Source of the DNA: Ignavibacteriales bacterium
GTDB taxonomy: Bacteria > Bacteroidota > Ignavibacteria > Tepidaquicellales > Tepidaquicellaceae
NCBI GenBank assembly: GCA_020635255.1
Contig: JACKAC010000001.1
Location: 496,001-560,000 of the forward strand
Direction: 5' to 3'
Length of the DNA: 64,000 bases
Below the pieces are notes generated by a model. It worked only from the letters and a program-made list of their open reading frames with translations. It had not been told where the DNA came from and did not search any database. A program made the translations under genes and the position numbers. How positions within the stretch are numbered: position 1 is the stretch's first letter; every line of letters begins with the position of its first letter. Shown here one piece after another: positions 7,356 through 16,145 of this stretch.

Positions 7356-9083
7356 ATGAATCAAAGAGCAAAAATGAAAAGATATAAAATAATATTTTAC
7401 ATTATAGTGGTAGTAATGTTAATGTTATTGACGCAAAATAATACCACTACCTGTCCGAGATGTAATGCAACATTTTATGATGAGTTAACCACAACGAGAG
7501 AGAATACACTTGTATCGAAAGAGCTGTTAGGAGCTATCAATAACTACGGCATGGCTAGCTCACAGTACTCGCAACAAGTATCTTCAGTTGTGACCTCAAC
7601 TACAGGAAGAACAATACAGGTTCCAGATAAAGAAGGTGATAAGAAGGAATTTATTGAAATAATAAACAGAGATAATGGGCTTTCAATTCCGCCAACAAGC
7701 TATGTACCGCAGAATACTGCATCTACAAAAAAGGTAAGCATAGATTTGTATGAAGGTGAAGTGTATATTGGAAACGGAGTTATGTATAAAGGATTTGTAA
7801 CCAATGGAACAATTCCCGGTCCTACAATAATTGTAGAAGAAGGTGACATAGTAGAATTTACAGTCAATAATAAAGGTAATGTACCACACGGAGCATCAAT
7901 TCACGCGGCATATACTCAAACTTCAAAATACCTGGGTAAGATTCCTTCCGGTGAAAGCAGAACGATGGTATTTAAAGTTACAGTCCCTGGTGTATATATG
8001 TATCACTGCGCACCGGGTGGCCATGCAATCCCAATGCATATAATATTTGGTCAATATGGTATGATGGTTGTAAAGCCAAAGAAGCAATATAAGATGGAAC
8101 AAATACTTAACAAAAAACCGGATGTTGAGATATATTTAAATCAGCATGAATTTTATGCAAGTGGTAAAGATGCTGTAACAAGTGATCCAATGTATGTTAC
8201 ATTCAACGGAAAGATATTCCGATATGTAGAGGAGCCAATAAAAGCAAAGCCGGGTGATTATGTTAGGATATATTTTTTAAATTCAGGTCCTAATCTGCTG
8301 TCCACATTCCACATTGTTGGAATAATATGGGATTTTGTTTATTGGCAGGGAAATCCGGATGCTGTAATGCAAGGTGGTCAGAGTGTTACAGCTGGTCCAG
8401 CTGATTCATGGGTAATAGAATTTAGAATGCCCCCTGATGAGGGATCATATTATATGATCACGCACGCAGTAGGATCAACAGACAGAGGAGCAATAGGCTT
8501 ACTGGTATGTGATGACAGTGCTAAGACGCCGGCGGTTGTACTAGGAGATGGACCTACCTACGATACTAAGGAAATGGAAGAGATCAAATCCAAATCAACA
8601 AGGACAATATCACCATTTGAGCCTGGTAGTCCAGATGTGGATGTGCCTGTAGTATATGATGAAACTACGAAGGAAGTAACAATTAAGATTATAGGAAATT
8701 CATTCAGTCCAAAGGTTGTTAAAGTTACACCTGGGACGAAAGTCAAGTGGGTAAATGAGGATGTATTCTCATATATGGAGGGGGAGTTTGCCGGAATACA
8801 CAATGTAGTGACGTACGAGGGTCCCAATAATTTTACATCAGAGCTGTTGGCTCATACGGAATCATTTGAGTATACATTCGAAGATGAAGGTGAGTATAAA
8901 TATATGTGTACTCCGCATCCATATATGAGAGGTGTAGTGACTGTACAAGAGTCTCAAACAACATCATCGGCTTCAGGTGGATTGTTAAACACAATATTGC
9001 CAATTATATCATTTGCGATGCTACTTATAGTGTTGTTCTTGGTAAGTTCCATAAAAAGAAAATATAATACTGTAAATGTTTAA
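7356..9083 (+). CDS. nirK: NirK-like copper nitrite reductase with fused C-terminal cupredoxin and membrane anchors
   Basis: A 575-residue multicopper protein, probably reducing nitrite to NO outside the membrane. Order: N-terminal membrane segment (~9-25), a C-P-R-C motif (~33-36), two NirK-type cupredoxin domains (~100-390), a third cupredoxin (~425-535), then a C-terminal membrane helix (~545-568). By motif alignment the type 2 copper histidines are H183, H217 and H370, and the catalytic His is H319. Type 1 ligands H178, C218 and H228 are present. The axial Met position reads Q233 and the catalytic Asp position (Asp98 in Alcaligenes NirK) reads S181. The extra domain has its own type 1 set, H482, C518, H521 and M524. 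These changes leave room for another oxidase activity. An ATG at 7374 is an alternative start. Confidence 0.8.
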   Translation: MNQRAKMKRYKIIFYIIVVVMLMLLTQNNTTTCPRCNATFYDELTTTRENTLVSKELLGAINNYGMASSQYSQQVSSVVTSTTGRTIQVPDKEGDKKEFIEIINRDNGLSIPPTSYVPQNTASTKKVSIDLYEGEVYIGNGVMYKGFVTNGTIPGPTIIVEEGDIVEFTVNNKGNVPHGASIHAAYTQTSKYLGKIPSGESRTMVFKVTVPGVYMYHCAPGGHAIPMHIIFGQYGMMVVKPKKQYKMEQILNKKPDVEIYLNQHEFYASGKDAVTSDPMYVTFNGKIFRYVEEPIKAKPGDYVRIYFLNSGPNLLSTFHIVGIIWDFVYWQGNPDAVMQGGQSVTAGPADSWVIEFRMPPDEGSYYMITHAVGSTDRGAIGLLVCDDSAKTPAVVLGDGPTYDTKEMEEIKSKSTRTISPFEPGSPDVDVPVVYDETTKEVTIKIIGNSFSPKVVKVTPGTKVKWVNEDVFSYMEGEFAGIHNVVTYEGPNNFTSELLAHTESFEYTFEDEGEYKYMCTPHPYMRGVVTVQESQTTSSASGGLLNTILPIISFAMLLIVLFLVSSIKRKYNTVNV

Positions 9084-9095
9084 CGGTGAAATAAA

Positions 9096-9563
9096 ATGGG
9101 AAAACCATTAAAAAGAATTGATGAAATTAAGCCATTTAGTAGAGATCATCACCATAGCTTATTATTATGCTGGAAGATAAAAACTGGTTTAAAGAAAGGA
9201 ATTCCTATCAACAGAATAAAAGCATATACTGACTGGTTTTATAAAAATCACATTGTTCATCATTTTGAATTGGAAGAAAAGCATTTGTACCCGGTTTTAG
9301 GAATTGATAATGAATTGATTAAGCAGGCGATTGAAGAGCATAAGCAACTAACTAAACTTTTTACTGAAAAAAATAATATTGATAACAATCTGGAGTTAAT
9401 TACTACTGAGCTTGAAAAACATATTCGGTTTGAAGAAGGAATCTTATTCAATGAGATTCAAAAAGCTGCTTCTGATGATCAATTGATGAAATTTGAACAG
9501 ATACATTCCGACGAAAGATTTGTTGACAATTTAAGTGATGAATTTTGGCTATATAAAGAATAA
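9096..9563 (+). CDS. Hemerythrin domain protein
   Basis: A 155-residue single-domain hemerythrin-like protein. Candidate iron ligands are the D-H-H-H cluster at ~17-20, H-I-V-H-H-F-E-L-E-E-K-H-L-Y-P at ~52-66, E-E-H-K at ~80 and H-I-R-F-E-E-G-I-L-F at ~109-118. It is shorter than RIC and lacks the D-Y-C-C-G domain, so it is a separate di-iron protein that may bind oxygen, NO or iron. It lies 12 bases after the NirK-like gene in the same direction, within the nitrogen oxide cluster. The exact ligand cannot be predicted. Confidence 0.8.
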   Translation: MGKPLKRIDEIKPFSRDHHHSLLLCWKIKTGLKKGIPINRIKAYTDWFYKNHIVHHFELEEKHLYPVLGIDNELIKQAIEEHKQLTKLFTEKNNIDNNLELITTELEKHIRFEEGILFNEIQKAASDDQLMKFEQIHSDERFVDNLSDEFWLYKE

Positions 9564-9598
9564 AATTTATAAACATTTTAAAAAGGATGTTGCAATAA

Positions 9599-9982
9599 AT
9601 GAAATTCACAATAAAAAGAGTTTATGAAGAACCTGATAAAAAGGATGGTTACCGAATCCTTGTAGACAGACTTTGGCCGCGTGGATTAACTAAAGAAAAG
9701 GCAAGGGTGGATTTATGGTTAAAAGATATAGCACCTTCAACTAAACTTAGGAAATGGTTTGATCACGATCCTGAAAAATGGAAAGAATTTGAAAAAAGAT
9801 ATATATTAGAACTCAAAGGAAATAAAGAACCTGTGCAAATTTTAATAGAGCAAATTAAGAAAAAAGATGTAACCTTAGTTTATGGCACAAAAGATGAAGT
9901 CCACAATGAGGCTCGTGTGCTTTTGAACGAATTCAAAAGGCACATCTCTGCTCGAACCAAAATTATGAAAAAAAAATTGTAA
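9599..9982 (+). CDS. DUF488 (YeaO-like) family protein
   Basis: A complete 127-residue DUF488 protein of the YeaO type. Signature segments are the N-terminal V-D-R-L-W-P-R-G-L, W-L-K-D-I-A-P-S-x-x-L-R-K-W-F-x-H-D-P-x-K-W, and the C-terminal V-T-L-V-Y-G-T-K-D...H-N-E-A. The biochemical role of this family is not established. It follows the hemerythrin gene by 35 bases and probably ends the nitrogen oxide gene group. It differs from the broken DUF488 gene at 1803-2050, which belongs to the longer branch with the A-E-A-L-P-W-R-C-H-R motif. Confidence 0.85.
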   Translation: MKFTIKRVYEEPDKKDGYRILVDRLWPRGLTKEKARVDLWLKDIAPSTKLRKWFDHDPEKWKEFEKRYILELKGNKEPVQILIEQIKKKDVTLVYGTKDEVHNEARVLLNEFKRHISARTKIMKKKL

Positions 9983-10190
9983 TTTTACCATTTTTATCTT
10001 AATGAATCTGAAATTCATTTTATAGTGTAAGCTGTTCTGATATTATTATGAAACTTTACTGGACTATTAATAATGGTGTTATTAAAACGAGGATGGGATT
10101 TTTGAAATTAAAATTAATGAGCAAGTATCTTCAGATTTTGCAGGAAGGATGTCGCCTCTGGTTTTTACCGTATTTTAATCGGGGACATTT

Positions 10191-10511
10191 TTGATAACTT
10201 CAAGTGATAGTGTTGTGTTTGTGAAAAGTAAGAATGCTTTAACAAAATATTACATAATAGAAAATAAACCCATAGAATTATTTATCACCCCCAATGAATT
10301 AAGTGGTTCATTGAGTGAATTAATAAATTATAATTATTATTTGCGTGTTAAAGATGATTTTTTAGGTCAAGTCACTCTCAATTTTAAAGGTCCTGTAGCA
10401 TTCTTCTATATAGTTTCATCTGATGATGAAAAATTTACTGCAAAGGATCTGGATAGATACAGGAAAAATGAGAATACTAATATTAGCTATAATTTTACAA
10501 GTATCACCTAA
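10191..10511 (+). CDS. Hypothetical protein, possibly a gene remnant
   Basis: An open frame of 106 codons with a TTG start and no clear ribosome site. The same frame continues upstream through a single TAA at about 10176 into another ~20 readable codons, which suggests the 3' part of a longer, broken gene. The predicted protein has mixed beta-like segments and no family I recognise. It sits in an AT-rich area between the nitrogen oxide genes and the nuoK fragment, where other genes are decayed. I report it as possible coding sequence only. Confidence 0.3.
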   Translation: MITSSDSVVFVKSKNALTKYYIIENKPIELFITPNELSGSLSELINYNYYLRVKDDFLGQVTLNFKGPVAFFYIVSSDDEKFTAKDLDRYRKNENTNISYNFTSIT

Positions 10512-10816
10512 GAGCAGATACCCTTATTTCGATGAATCAGCTTGGAAGACACTAGATACCTCAAATACTGTTATATGGCTATTGTATTTACCATTAATTT
10601 ATCTGTAAATAATAACCTTATACCAGGTTAATGGCACCGTATTGCTTAGTGTACCACAAACTCAAAATTAGGCAATAAACGCAAAGTTTTGATTTTTTAT
10701 AAATTTTCTTGAATAATCCTCTAAAATAACCATTCGATTATTACAAAATTTTAACTTTTATCCTAGAAATACATTTATTAATTTTACGGATAAAATAATT
10801 TACCAAATAATCCTAA
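10512..10816. other. Intergenic, AT-rich, no feature recognised
   Basis: Nothing convincing is visible. In particular there is no nuoJ in front of nuoK, although the two are normally adjacent, so this stretch marks the edge of a dislocated nuo fragment. Confidence 0.5.
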
Positions 10817-11119
10817 ATGCTCGAAGTTAATTATTACCTCATTCTCAGCGCATTTTTATTTTCCATAGGTGTTATTGGAGTACTCGTCCGAAGAAACGCA
10901 ATCATCATATTTATGTGTATAGAGCTTATGTTAAACGCGATTAATCTATCGTTGGTAGCATTTTCATCATATATGGGCGATGTGAGCGGGCAGATATTCG
11001 TTTTCATGGTATTAACTGTCGCTGCAGCTGAGACAGCAGTCGGTCTGGCTATCACTATTTCACTTTACAGGAATAAGGATACACTCAATATCGACGAACT
11101 CAACATCTTAAAATGGTAA
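10817..11119 (+). CDS. nuoK: NADH-quinone oxidoreductase subunit K
   Basis: A 100-residue membrane subunit of respiratory complex I with three predicted helices. The conserved core I-F-M-C-I-E-L-M-L-N-A-I-N-L (with the membrane glutamate of the proton path) and the helix F-M-V-L-T-V-A-A-A-E-T-A-V-G-L-A carry both conserved glutamates. Length matches the family. It is followed after 10 bases by nuoL, the normal order, but nuoL is wrecked, and nuoJ and the other subunits are absent nearby. The gene itself looks intact, yet without partners here it is either an orphan copy or dependent on subunits encoded elsewhere. Confidence 0.92.
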   Translation: MLEVNYYLILSAFLFSIGVIGVLVRRNAIIIFMCIELMLNAINLSLVAFSSYMGDVSGQIFVFMVLTVAAAETAVGLAITISLYRNKDTLNIDELNILKW

Positions 11120-11129
11120 ATAAAACCGA

Positions 11130-11745
11130 ATGACGAATTTATTTTTCCTAATAATACTTCTGCCACTTGTTGGATTCCTAATTAACGGAATCTTCGGCAA
11201 GAAAATAAATAACGAAAAGTTTTCAGGATGTCTTTCATCGCTGCTCGTATTCATTCCATTTGTGATTGGGGTAGGACTGCTTTTCCAGATGATTGGAGTG
11301 CCTGAGGAAGAAGAAACATTACGGTTAACTTTTTTCAGCTGAATACAAACCGGGAATTTATCGGTAAATGTTTCATATCTAATTGATCCCCTGTCGATAA
11401 CAATGCTTCTTATCATAACGTGAATTGGTTTTTTGATACACGTTTATTCGATCGGGTATATGCACGGCGACCAGGATTTTGCTAAGTTCTTTGCTTTCCT
11501 CAATCTCTTCAGTTTTTGCAATGCTGAACCTGATTCTGGCAGATAATTTCCTACTGGTATTTCTCGGTTGGGATGGTGTGGGGCTATGTTCATAACTTCT
11601 GATTGGATTCTGGTATGAACAGAAATTCACCAGTGATGCAACTAAGAATGCATTCGTAATGAACAGGATTGGCGACTTTGGTTTTATGATTGCTATGTTC
11701 CTCATCTTCGCAAACTTCGGCACACTTACGATTTTTCAGTTTATA
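11130..11745 (+). pseudogene. nuoL: NADH-quinone oxidoreductase subunit L, truncated and frameshifted
   Basis: The first 65 or so codons read as a NuoL N-terminus (L-L-P-L-V-G-F-L-I-N-G-I-F-G). A frame break at about 11330 follows. The next frames give V-S-Y-L-I-D-P-L-S-I-T-M-L-L-I-I-T, an in-frame stop, then I-G-F-L-I-H-V-Y-S-I-G-Y-M-H-G-D and F-A-K-F-F-A-F-L-N-L-F. Later frames give N-A-F-V-M-N-R-I-G-D-F-G-F. Similarity ends near 11745, leaving roughly a third of the gene. Several separate lesions mean this is true decay rather than one sequencing slip. Confidence 0.88.
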
Positions 11746-11827
11746 GGCATTTGCAGACTAAATCTACCAACATTAATAGTAAGTGCCGAGAAGGCAATTG
11801 AAGTAAATTTTTAAAGAACAATAATTC

Positions 11828-12274
11828 ATGGAAAAACTATATGACTTAGTAAAGGAAGGACAAGTAGTTGTTTTCTATAATTGGTGGGCTGGTTACGAAA
11901 GTATTGAAATGGCACATTGTTTTACTTCATTAAAGTCTGAGAATATATGGGAGTTGAATATTGGTGATTATATTTGGGCTGATGAAGAGCCATATAGTCT
12001 ACAAGGAAGAATATGGGGAAGGCGGTTAAAAGGTAAGATAACGAGGATTGAGAATGGAGTTATTTATACGGATATTTCAACGTATAGAGAAGATTACTTT
12101 AGATTATGTTTTGTGAAAAGAGCTAATGAGAAAAAGCTTGTTGAATTGATAAATAAGTTCGAGAGGCATGTTTTTAATTTGCAAATGTTACCGGATAATC
12201 TTACAAAAGAAGATATTGAAAATATGCCCTCCATGGACGAAGTATATAAAGCTTGGGGTAAAAACACATGCTAA
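11828..12274 (+). CDS. Hypothetical protein, 148 aa
   Basis: A soluble protein with no signal peptide or membrane segment and no family I recognise. It is rich in tryptophan and tyrosine in the first half (W-W-A-G-Y, I-W-A-D-E-E-P-Y, R-I-W-G-R-R), which looks like a small beta-rich domain. The C-terminal part is helical and charged. The start ATG is preceded by AAAGAAC, a weak ribosome site. It stands alone between the nuoL remnant and a bidirectional hairpin terminator at 12397. Coding potential looks reasonable, with no internal breaks. Confidence 0.55.
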   Translation: MEKLYDLVKEGQVVVFYNWWAGYESIEMAHCFTSLKSENIWELNIGDYIWADEEPYSLQGRIWGRRLKGKITRIENGVIYTDISTYREDYFRLCFVKRANEKKLVELINKFERHVFNLQMLPDNLTKEDIENMPSMDEVYKAWGKNTC

Positions 12275-12396
12275 AGAGTGGGATTTTAATGGTTGAAAAT
12301 TTATAGATTTTTGAGAAGGTGGATTAACAGTCCAAGTTTGCGTATTAGTTGATTTAAGAAAAAAAGTATCAATGTTATAAAACTTAAACTTACCAC

Positions 12397-12434
12397 AAGA
12401 AAGCCCATCTTTTTTTTGGGGGATGGGCTTTCTT
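12397..12434. terminator. Bidirectional hairpin terminator
   Basis: A perfect 13-base inverted repeat (AAGAAAGCCCATC and its complement) with a 12-base loop. It lies between two convergent genes (11828 plus, 12450 minus) and has T-rich or A-rich edges that could serve both. Confidence 0.8.
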
Positions 12435-12449
12435 ATTTGTTTAAACCAA

Positions 12450-12665
12450 TTAATCACCCTCGTCATCCGGATATGTATTGATCAGTATACCGTCTTCGTA
12501 AACATAAATCCACCACACACCTTCAACAAGAACCTTCTCAGTTGTTATTTCTGTAGTTTTTGAATAAACAACCGAAGAGACTGGTGAGGCTGAAATAAGA
12601 AAAACAAAAATAAGGGAAAGAAGAAAATATTTTACTTTTGAAAATAAAGAAGATAAAGATTGCAT
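12450..12665 (-). CDS. Small exported hypothetical protein, 71 aa
   Basis: A short protein with an N-terminal signal peptide-like segment (basic start, then a hydrophobic stretch ending about S-A-S-P-V-S-S). A ~35-residue mature part follows that ends in acidic residues. The frame is open from 12677, but I choose the ATG at 12665 because GGAGG sits 6 bases before it, a strong ribosome site that overlaps the upstream ATG. No family is recognised. It faces the previous gene across a shared terminator and is divergent from the next gene. Confidence 0.55.
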   Translation of the reverse strand: MQSLSSLFSKVKYFLLSLIFVFLISASPVSSVVYSKTTEITTEKVLVEGVWWIYVYEDGILINTYPDDEGD

Positions 12666-12821
12666 AATGACCTCCATTAATTTTTTTAAGCATATTAATT
12701 GGAGGAATCGATTTTCTAAAACAATCTTTATTTGAACTGCCGATATAAGATTTTGAGCATATTTCTTTTAAAGCTTACTTAAACAATTGAAATTATAAGC
12801 TATTTAGAATAACTTAAATTT

Positions 12822-14324
12822 TTGATTGACGAATTAAATAAAAATATGTTAAAGCATAGTGTGATAGATATTTTAAAATCAATGAGTATCAAAGAGGTCA
12901 ATCGGCTTACAAACTTTATGAAATCAACGTATTTCAATAAGAGTAGGAAAATATTGTCCTTATATGAAAGATTAATAAAATATTATCCTGATTTTTCGAA
13001 TAAAGAGTTGTCACGTGAAAATCTTGGGGCATTTTTAAACAAAGACGGTATCCATAAGGGTTCTGAATTAAGAGATTATCTTTCAAAGTTACTTTCATTG
13101 ATCTTTGAATTTTTAATCATTGAAAAATTAAAGAACAGGAATGATTCAAGAGGATTATTTCTCTTAAGTGATTTATCGGAACGGGATTTAGGGGATATAT
13201 TCGACAAGCAATATGCTAAGTTTAATGAGGAGATTACTGCCGGTGGATATGAATTAAACAAATTCATGACGGATTATCATTTGTATGCCCAGTTATTTAA
13301 TAATTTTGTTTCCAATACTAAAGTTAGAAAATTACAGCATGCTTTTACTGAAATTTCTATGATTGACAGATGTGCTCTTAGCATTTCCATTTATCACTAT
13401 GTTTCATTAGTGACTATTTTTTCAAGTATTGTTATTCATAAAAGGAAGTTCAGTATTGAAAGTGACAATGTAAGTATAGAAGATTTGATTGACCATTTAA
13501 GAAGCAGTATAATTAAATTTAAGCATTATACTGCGGATGAATTAAAGTTTATTGAATTATACAACAGCTTATATTTGTCATATAAAAGTATGGATAATAT
13601 TAGTTTTTATAAAACGTATAAGAAGAATTTCAAAGGTAGCAGTAATATTTTGAGCTATGAAGAAATAAAATTTCATAATTCAAGGCATATTAGTTATTGC
13701 TTATTGCAAAAAAGAGTAAGTAAAGACTCCACAAAGTGGAATGAGGAATTATATGAATTGTACAATCAATTTCTTGAAAAAGGTTTCTATATAACTAAGA
13801 ATGAGAAATATCTTTCTTATACATTATTCCGTGATATCTTAATCAATGCCGTAAATTATAATAACCTTATCTGGTTAGAGCAATACATTGAGGAATATTC
13901 AGCAAAACTTCATCCAAGGTTTAGGACAAATATGAAAAGGTTTGCTCTTTCATATTTATATTTTAAAAAGAAAGAATTTCGTAAATCCCTAGATTATATA
14001 AGTAAAATAAACCCTGATTACTTTATTTACAAATATGATATTAGAAATTTGAGATTAGTAAATTATTATGAATTAAATGACTTTGTAGGAGTAATGGATC
14101 TAATTCATTCATACGAAGTAGCTTTATCAAGAGATAATTTAATTGGAAATTCCTTAAGAAATTTCTATAAGAAATTTCTTTTCTATTTAAAACAACTTGT
14201 TCGGTATTTTGATAATCTTGAAGAACTTGAGTATTTTCATAATAAATTAAAATCTGAAGGAAGACTGATGTTTAAATTATGGTTAATAGAAAAATTTGAT
14301 TTAAGGGGAAAAAGTAAAGTTTAG
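12822..14324 (+). CDS. Hypothetical helical protein, 500 aa (lineage-specific family)
   Basis: A long alpha-helical protein without signal peptide, membrane segments or catalytic motif. The N-terminal section with N-F-M-K-S-T-Y-F-N-K-S...L-Y-E-R-L-I-K-Y-Y-P-x-F is a pattern I associate with a group of uncharacterised proteins in Ignavibacteria. The remainder reads like TPR-type or similar helical hairpins. The start used is TTG at 12822; an ATG at 12846 is an alternative and neither has a strong ribosome site. It is a single gene with low-GC codon use like its surroundings. Function is unknown; a scaffold role would fit the helical repeats but is a guess. Confidence 0.6.
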   Translation: MIDELNKNMLKHSVIDILKSMSIKEVNRLTNFMKSTYFNKSRKILSLYERLIKYYPDFSNKELSRENLGAFLNKDGIHKGSELRDYLSKLLSLIFEFLIIEKLKNRNDSRGLFLLSDLSERDLGDIFDKQYAKFNEEITAGGYELNKFMTDYHLYAQLFNNFVSNTKVRKLQHAFTEISMIDRCALSISIYHYVSLVTIFSSIVIHKRKFSIESDNVSIEDLIDHLRSSIIKFKHYTADELKFIELYNSLYLSYKSMDNISFYKTYKKNFKGSSNILSYEEIKFHNSRHISYCLLQKRVSKDSTKWNEELYELYNQFLEKGFYITKNEKYLSYTLFRDILINAVNYNNLIWLEQYIEEYSAKLHPRFRTNMKRFALSYLYFKKKEFRKSLDYISKINPDYFIYKYDIRNLRLVNYYELNDFVGVMDLIHSYEVALSRDNLIGNSLRNFYKKFLFYLKQLVRYFDNLEELEYFHNKLKSEGRLMFKLWLIEKFDLRGKSKV

Positions 14325-14491
14325 TATCGGCGTTCTTATGTAATTATCCAGATATATTAAATATAAACATTAAGATAGTATTGTTTAGAGAATTTCTGGG
14401 TCGGCAATCCCCCATAATATTGTTTTATTTTTTCCTTCCTTTGTCTTAAAATCCAATAACATGTATTATTAACAAACCCAAACTAAATTTT

Positions 14492-14716
14492 ATGGAAAAG
14501 TTTGAATATTCAGTTGTTTTTGGGAAAAGTGTAAAGGATCTCTTACGGGGAGTAAAAAAATCAATTGATGAAGGATATTATCCACATGGCAGTCTAGTGT
14601 ATGTAGATCTATCTAAGCCGTCGGAAACAATCGGTAACGATTACCCGGAAAGCGGTTTTTATCAGCCAATGGTCAAAGAAAAGTTATCAGATTTTAATGG
14701 TGACTTTATAACCTGA
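14492..14716 (+). CDS. Small DUF1737-like protein, 74 aa
   Basis: A small soluble protein. The order Y-S-V-V-F-G-K-S-V-K-D-L...V-K-K-S-I-D-E-G-Y-Y-P-H-G-S, then F-Y-Q-P-M-V-K, matches the layout of DUF1737 proteins, which have an N-terminal beta strand, a helix, and a G-W/Y-x-P-x-G turn followed by a Y-Q-x-M-V strand. The role of that family is not known. It lies alone, 26 bases before a secreted propeller protein. The match is by eye on a short protein, so it is moderate. Confidence 0.55.
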   Translation: MEKFEYSVVFGKSVKDLLRGVKKSIDEGYYPHGSLVYVDLSKPSETIGNDYPESGFYQPMVKEKLSDFNGDFIT

Positions 14717-14742
14717 AAGAATTAAAATAAAAAAAAGTGATT

Positions 14743-15981
14743 ATGAAAATTAAACTAATACTTATCCTGTTCATTATTTCCTCAGGAATATGCAATGCAC
14801 AATGGATTCTACAGCCTTCAGGTACGACAAATATACTTCGAGATGTTGAAATGGTTAATGAAAACACAGGATGGATCTGCGGCGATGGAGGAATAATACT
14901 AAAGACAACAAATGGCGGAGAGAATTGGATTAACGTTCCAAACCCGGCATCTGGAAAGCCCCTATTTGACATCGATGTAGTCGATGCCAATACCATGTAT
15001 TGCGTTGGATGGTTTGAGACAATTCTAAAAAGTACTAACGGCGGTGATAACTGGTTTGCAATTAGAAATGGTCAGATAGGCGGTACAGCAAGTTATTATA
15101 CTTGTAGCTTTATAAATAAAGATACGGGTTGGATTTGCGGAGATCTTCAAAAAATTCTAAGAACCACCAACGGAGGAATATCTTTTGATTCAACATATAT
15201 ATTTATCGCAGATATGTTTGAGATATACTTTAAGAACTCGTTTGACGGGTTGTTAACAGGCGAAGGAGACATTGTTAAAAGATCCACAGATGGAGGTATA
15301 AACTGGTACCAGGCAAATATTAATCTGCCTTCAAATCTACCCGGGTTTGAGGATTTTTGTTTCATTAACCAAAATACAGGATTCATGCCGGCAAGAGATG
15401 GTAGGATATTTAAAACAACAGATTTTGGTAATAACTGGGATACAATTTCCCGGATAACGTTTACAAATGAAGACCTCCGTACGATAGATTTTGTTAATAG
15501 TAATACCGGCTTTGTTGGAGGGACTACTGCACTTTTGTATAGTACGACAAATGGCGGATATAACTGGACAAGGGAAAACATCGGGTTTTTAACTATCAGA
15601 AGACTTCGATTTGTAAATGACACTATAGGCTGGGTTGTTGGGACATCTGGAAGAATATACAAAACAACTACCGGCGGAGATCCAATCACTGGAATTACAA
15701 ACAATACAATCACTTTTGATAATTTTGAATTAAGTCAGAATTACCCTAACCCATTTAACAATTCTACATTGATTAATTATTCGGTTAGAAGAAATGGATA
15801 TTACAAGCTTGAAGTTTTTAATATAGAAGGAAAACTTGTTAAAGAGTTGTTTTCCGATTACAGACAGTCAGGGAGTTATAGCATAAGGTTTGAGAGCAGT
15901 GCGCTTTCAAGTGGGGTTTATTTTTACCGCTTGAGTTCAGTGCTCAATTCCCAAACTAAAAAATTTTTATTGATTAAATAA
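14743..15981 (+). CDS. Secreted YCF48/BNR-repeat beta-propeller protein with T9SS type A tail
   Basis: A 412-residue exported protein. A signal peptide (M-K-I-K-L-I-L-I-L-F-I-I-S-S-G-I-C-N-A-Q) is followed by about six repeats with T-N-G-G-x-N-W and G-W-I-C-G or G-F-V-G-G signatures, typical of YCF48-like or BNR propellers. The C-terminus (~335-412) has S-Q-N-Y-P-N-P-F-N-N-S-T, L-E-V-F-N-I-E-G and L-S-S-G-V-Y-F-Y-R-L, the T9SS type A sorting domain. This directs transport across the outer membrane and cleavage there. I use the ATG at 14743 rather than the GTG two codons earlier. The ligand of the propeller cannot be inferred. Confidence 0.85.
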   Translation: MKIKLILILFIISSGICNAQWILQPSGTTNILRDVEMVNENTGWICGDGGIILKTTNGGENWINVPNPASGKPLFDIDVVDANTMYCVGWFETILKSTNGGDNWFAIRNGQIGGTASYYTCSFINKDTGWICGDLQKILRTTNGGISFDSTYIFIADMFEIYFKNSFDGLLTGEGDIVKRSTDGGINWYQANINLPSNLPGFEDFCFINQNTGFMPARDGRIFKTTDFGNNWDTISRITFTNEDLRTIDFVNSNTGFVGGTTALLYSTTNGGYNWTRENIGFLTIRRLRFVNDTIGWVVGTSGRIYKTTTGGDPITGITNNTITFDNFELSQNYPNPFNNSTLINYSVRRNGYYKLEVFNIEGKLVKELFSDYRQSGSYSIRFESSALSSGVYFYRLSSVLNSQTKKFLLIK

Positions 15982-16002
15982 ACTGAAAGGAGGTAATAAT
16001 AG

Positions 16003-16032
16003 ATGGATCCACCGGATAAATTAAATAATTAA
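16003..16032 (+). other. Nine-codon ORF behind a strong ribosome site
   Basis: GAAAGGAGG at 15986-15994 is one of the best ribosome sites in this window, and it precedes an ATG with only nine codons (M-D-P-P-D-K-L-N-N). It lies just after a T9SS gene and before a hairpin. It could be a leader peptide or the scar of a lost gene. Confidence 0.3.
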
Positions 16033-16103
16033 AGGGCAGACCAAGGACTTCCAGTTGCAATTTAAAAGCCTTTATCTATTAACTAGATATTGTCCGCCCT
16101 TTT
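16031..16103 (+). terminator. Probable terminator with long loop
   Basis: AAAGGGCAGAC at 16031 is complementary, with a mismatch, to TGTCCGCCCTTTT at 16091-16103. The loop is long (~48 bases), so the call is moderate. Confidence 0.4.
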
Positions 16104-16145
16104 ATGCTTAAATTAACCTTTCTATCACATTTAAAAAACACAAAA

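Noticed and set aside
12188..12466. 92-codon minus frame overlapping the 148-residue gene and the terminator
   Set aside because: It runs through the hairpin terminator and the antisense of a better gene, and has no start signal.
15147..15713. 188-codon antisense frame opposite the propeller gene
   Set aside because: The plus strand has a signal peptide, BNR repeats and T9SS tail in one frame; the antisense product has no recognisable features.
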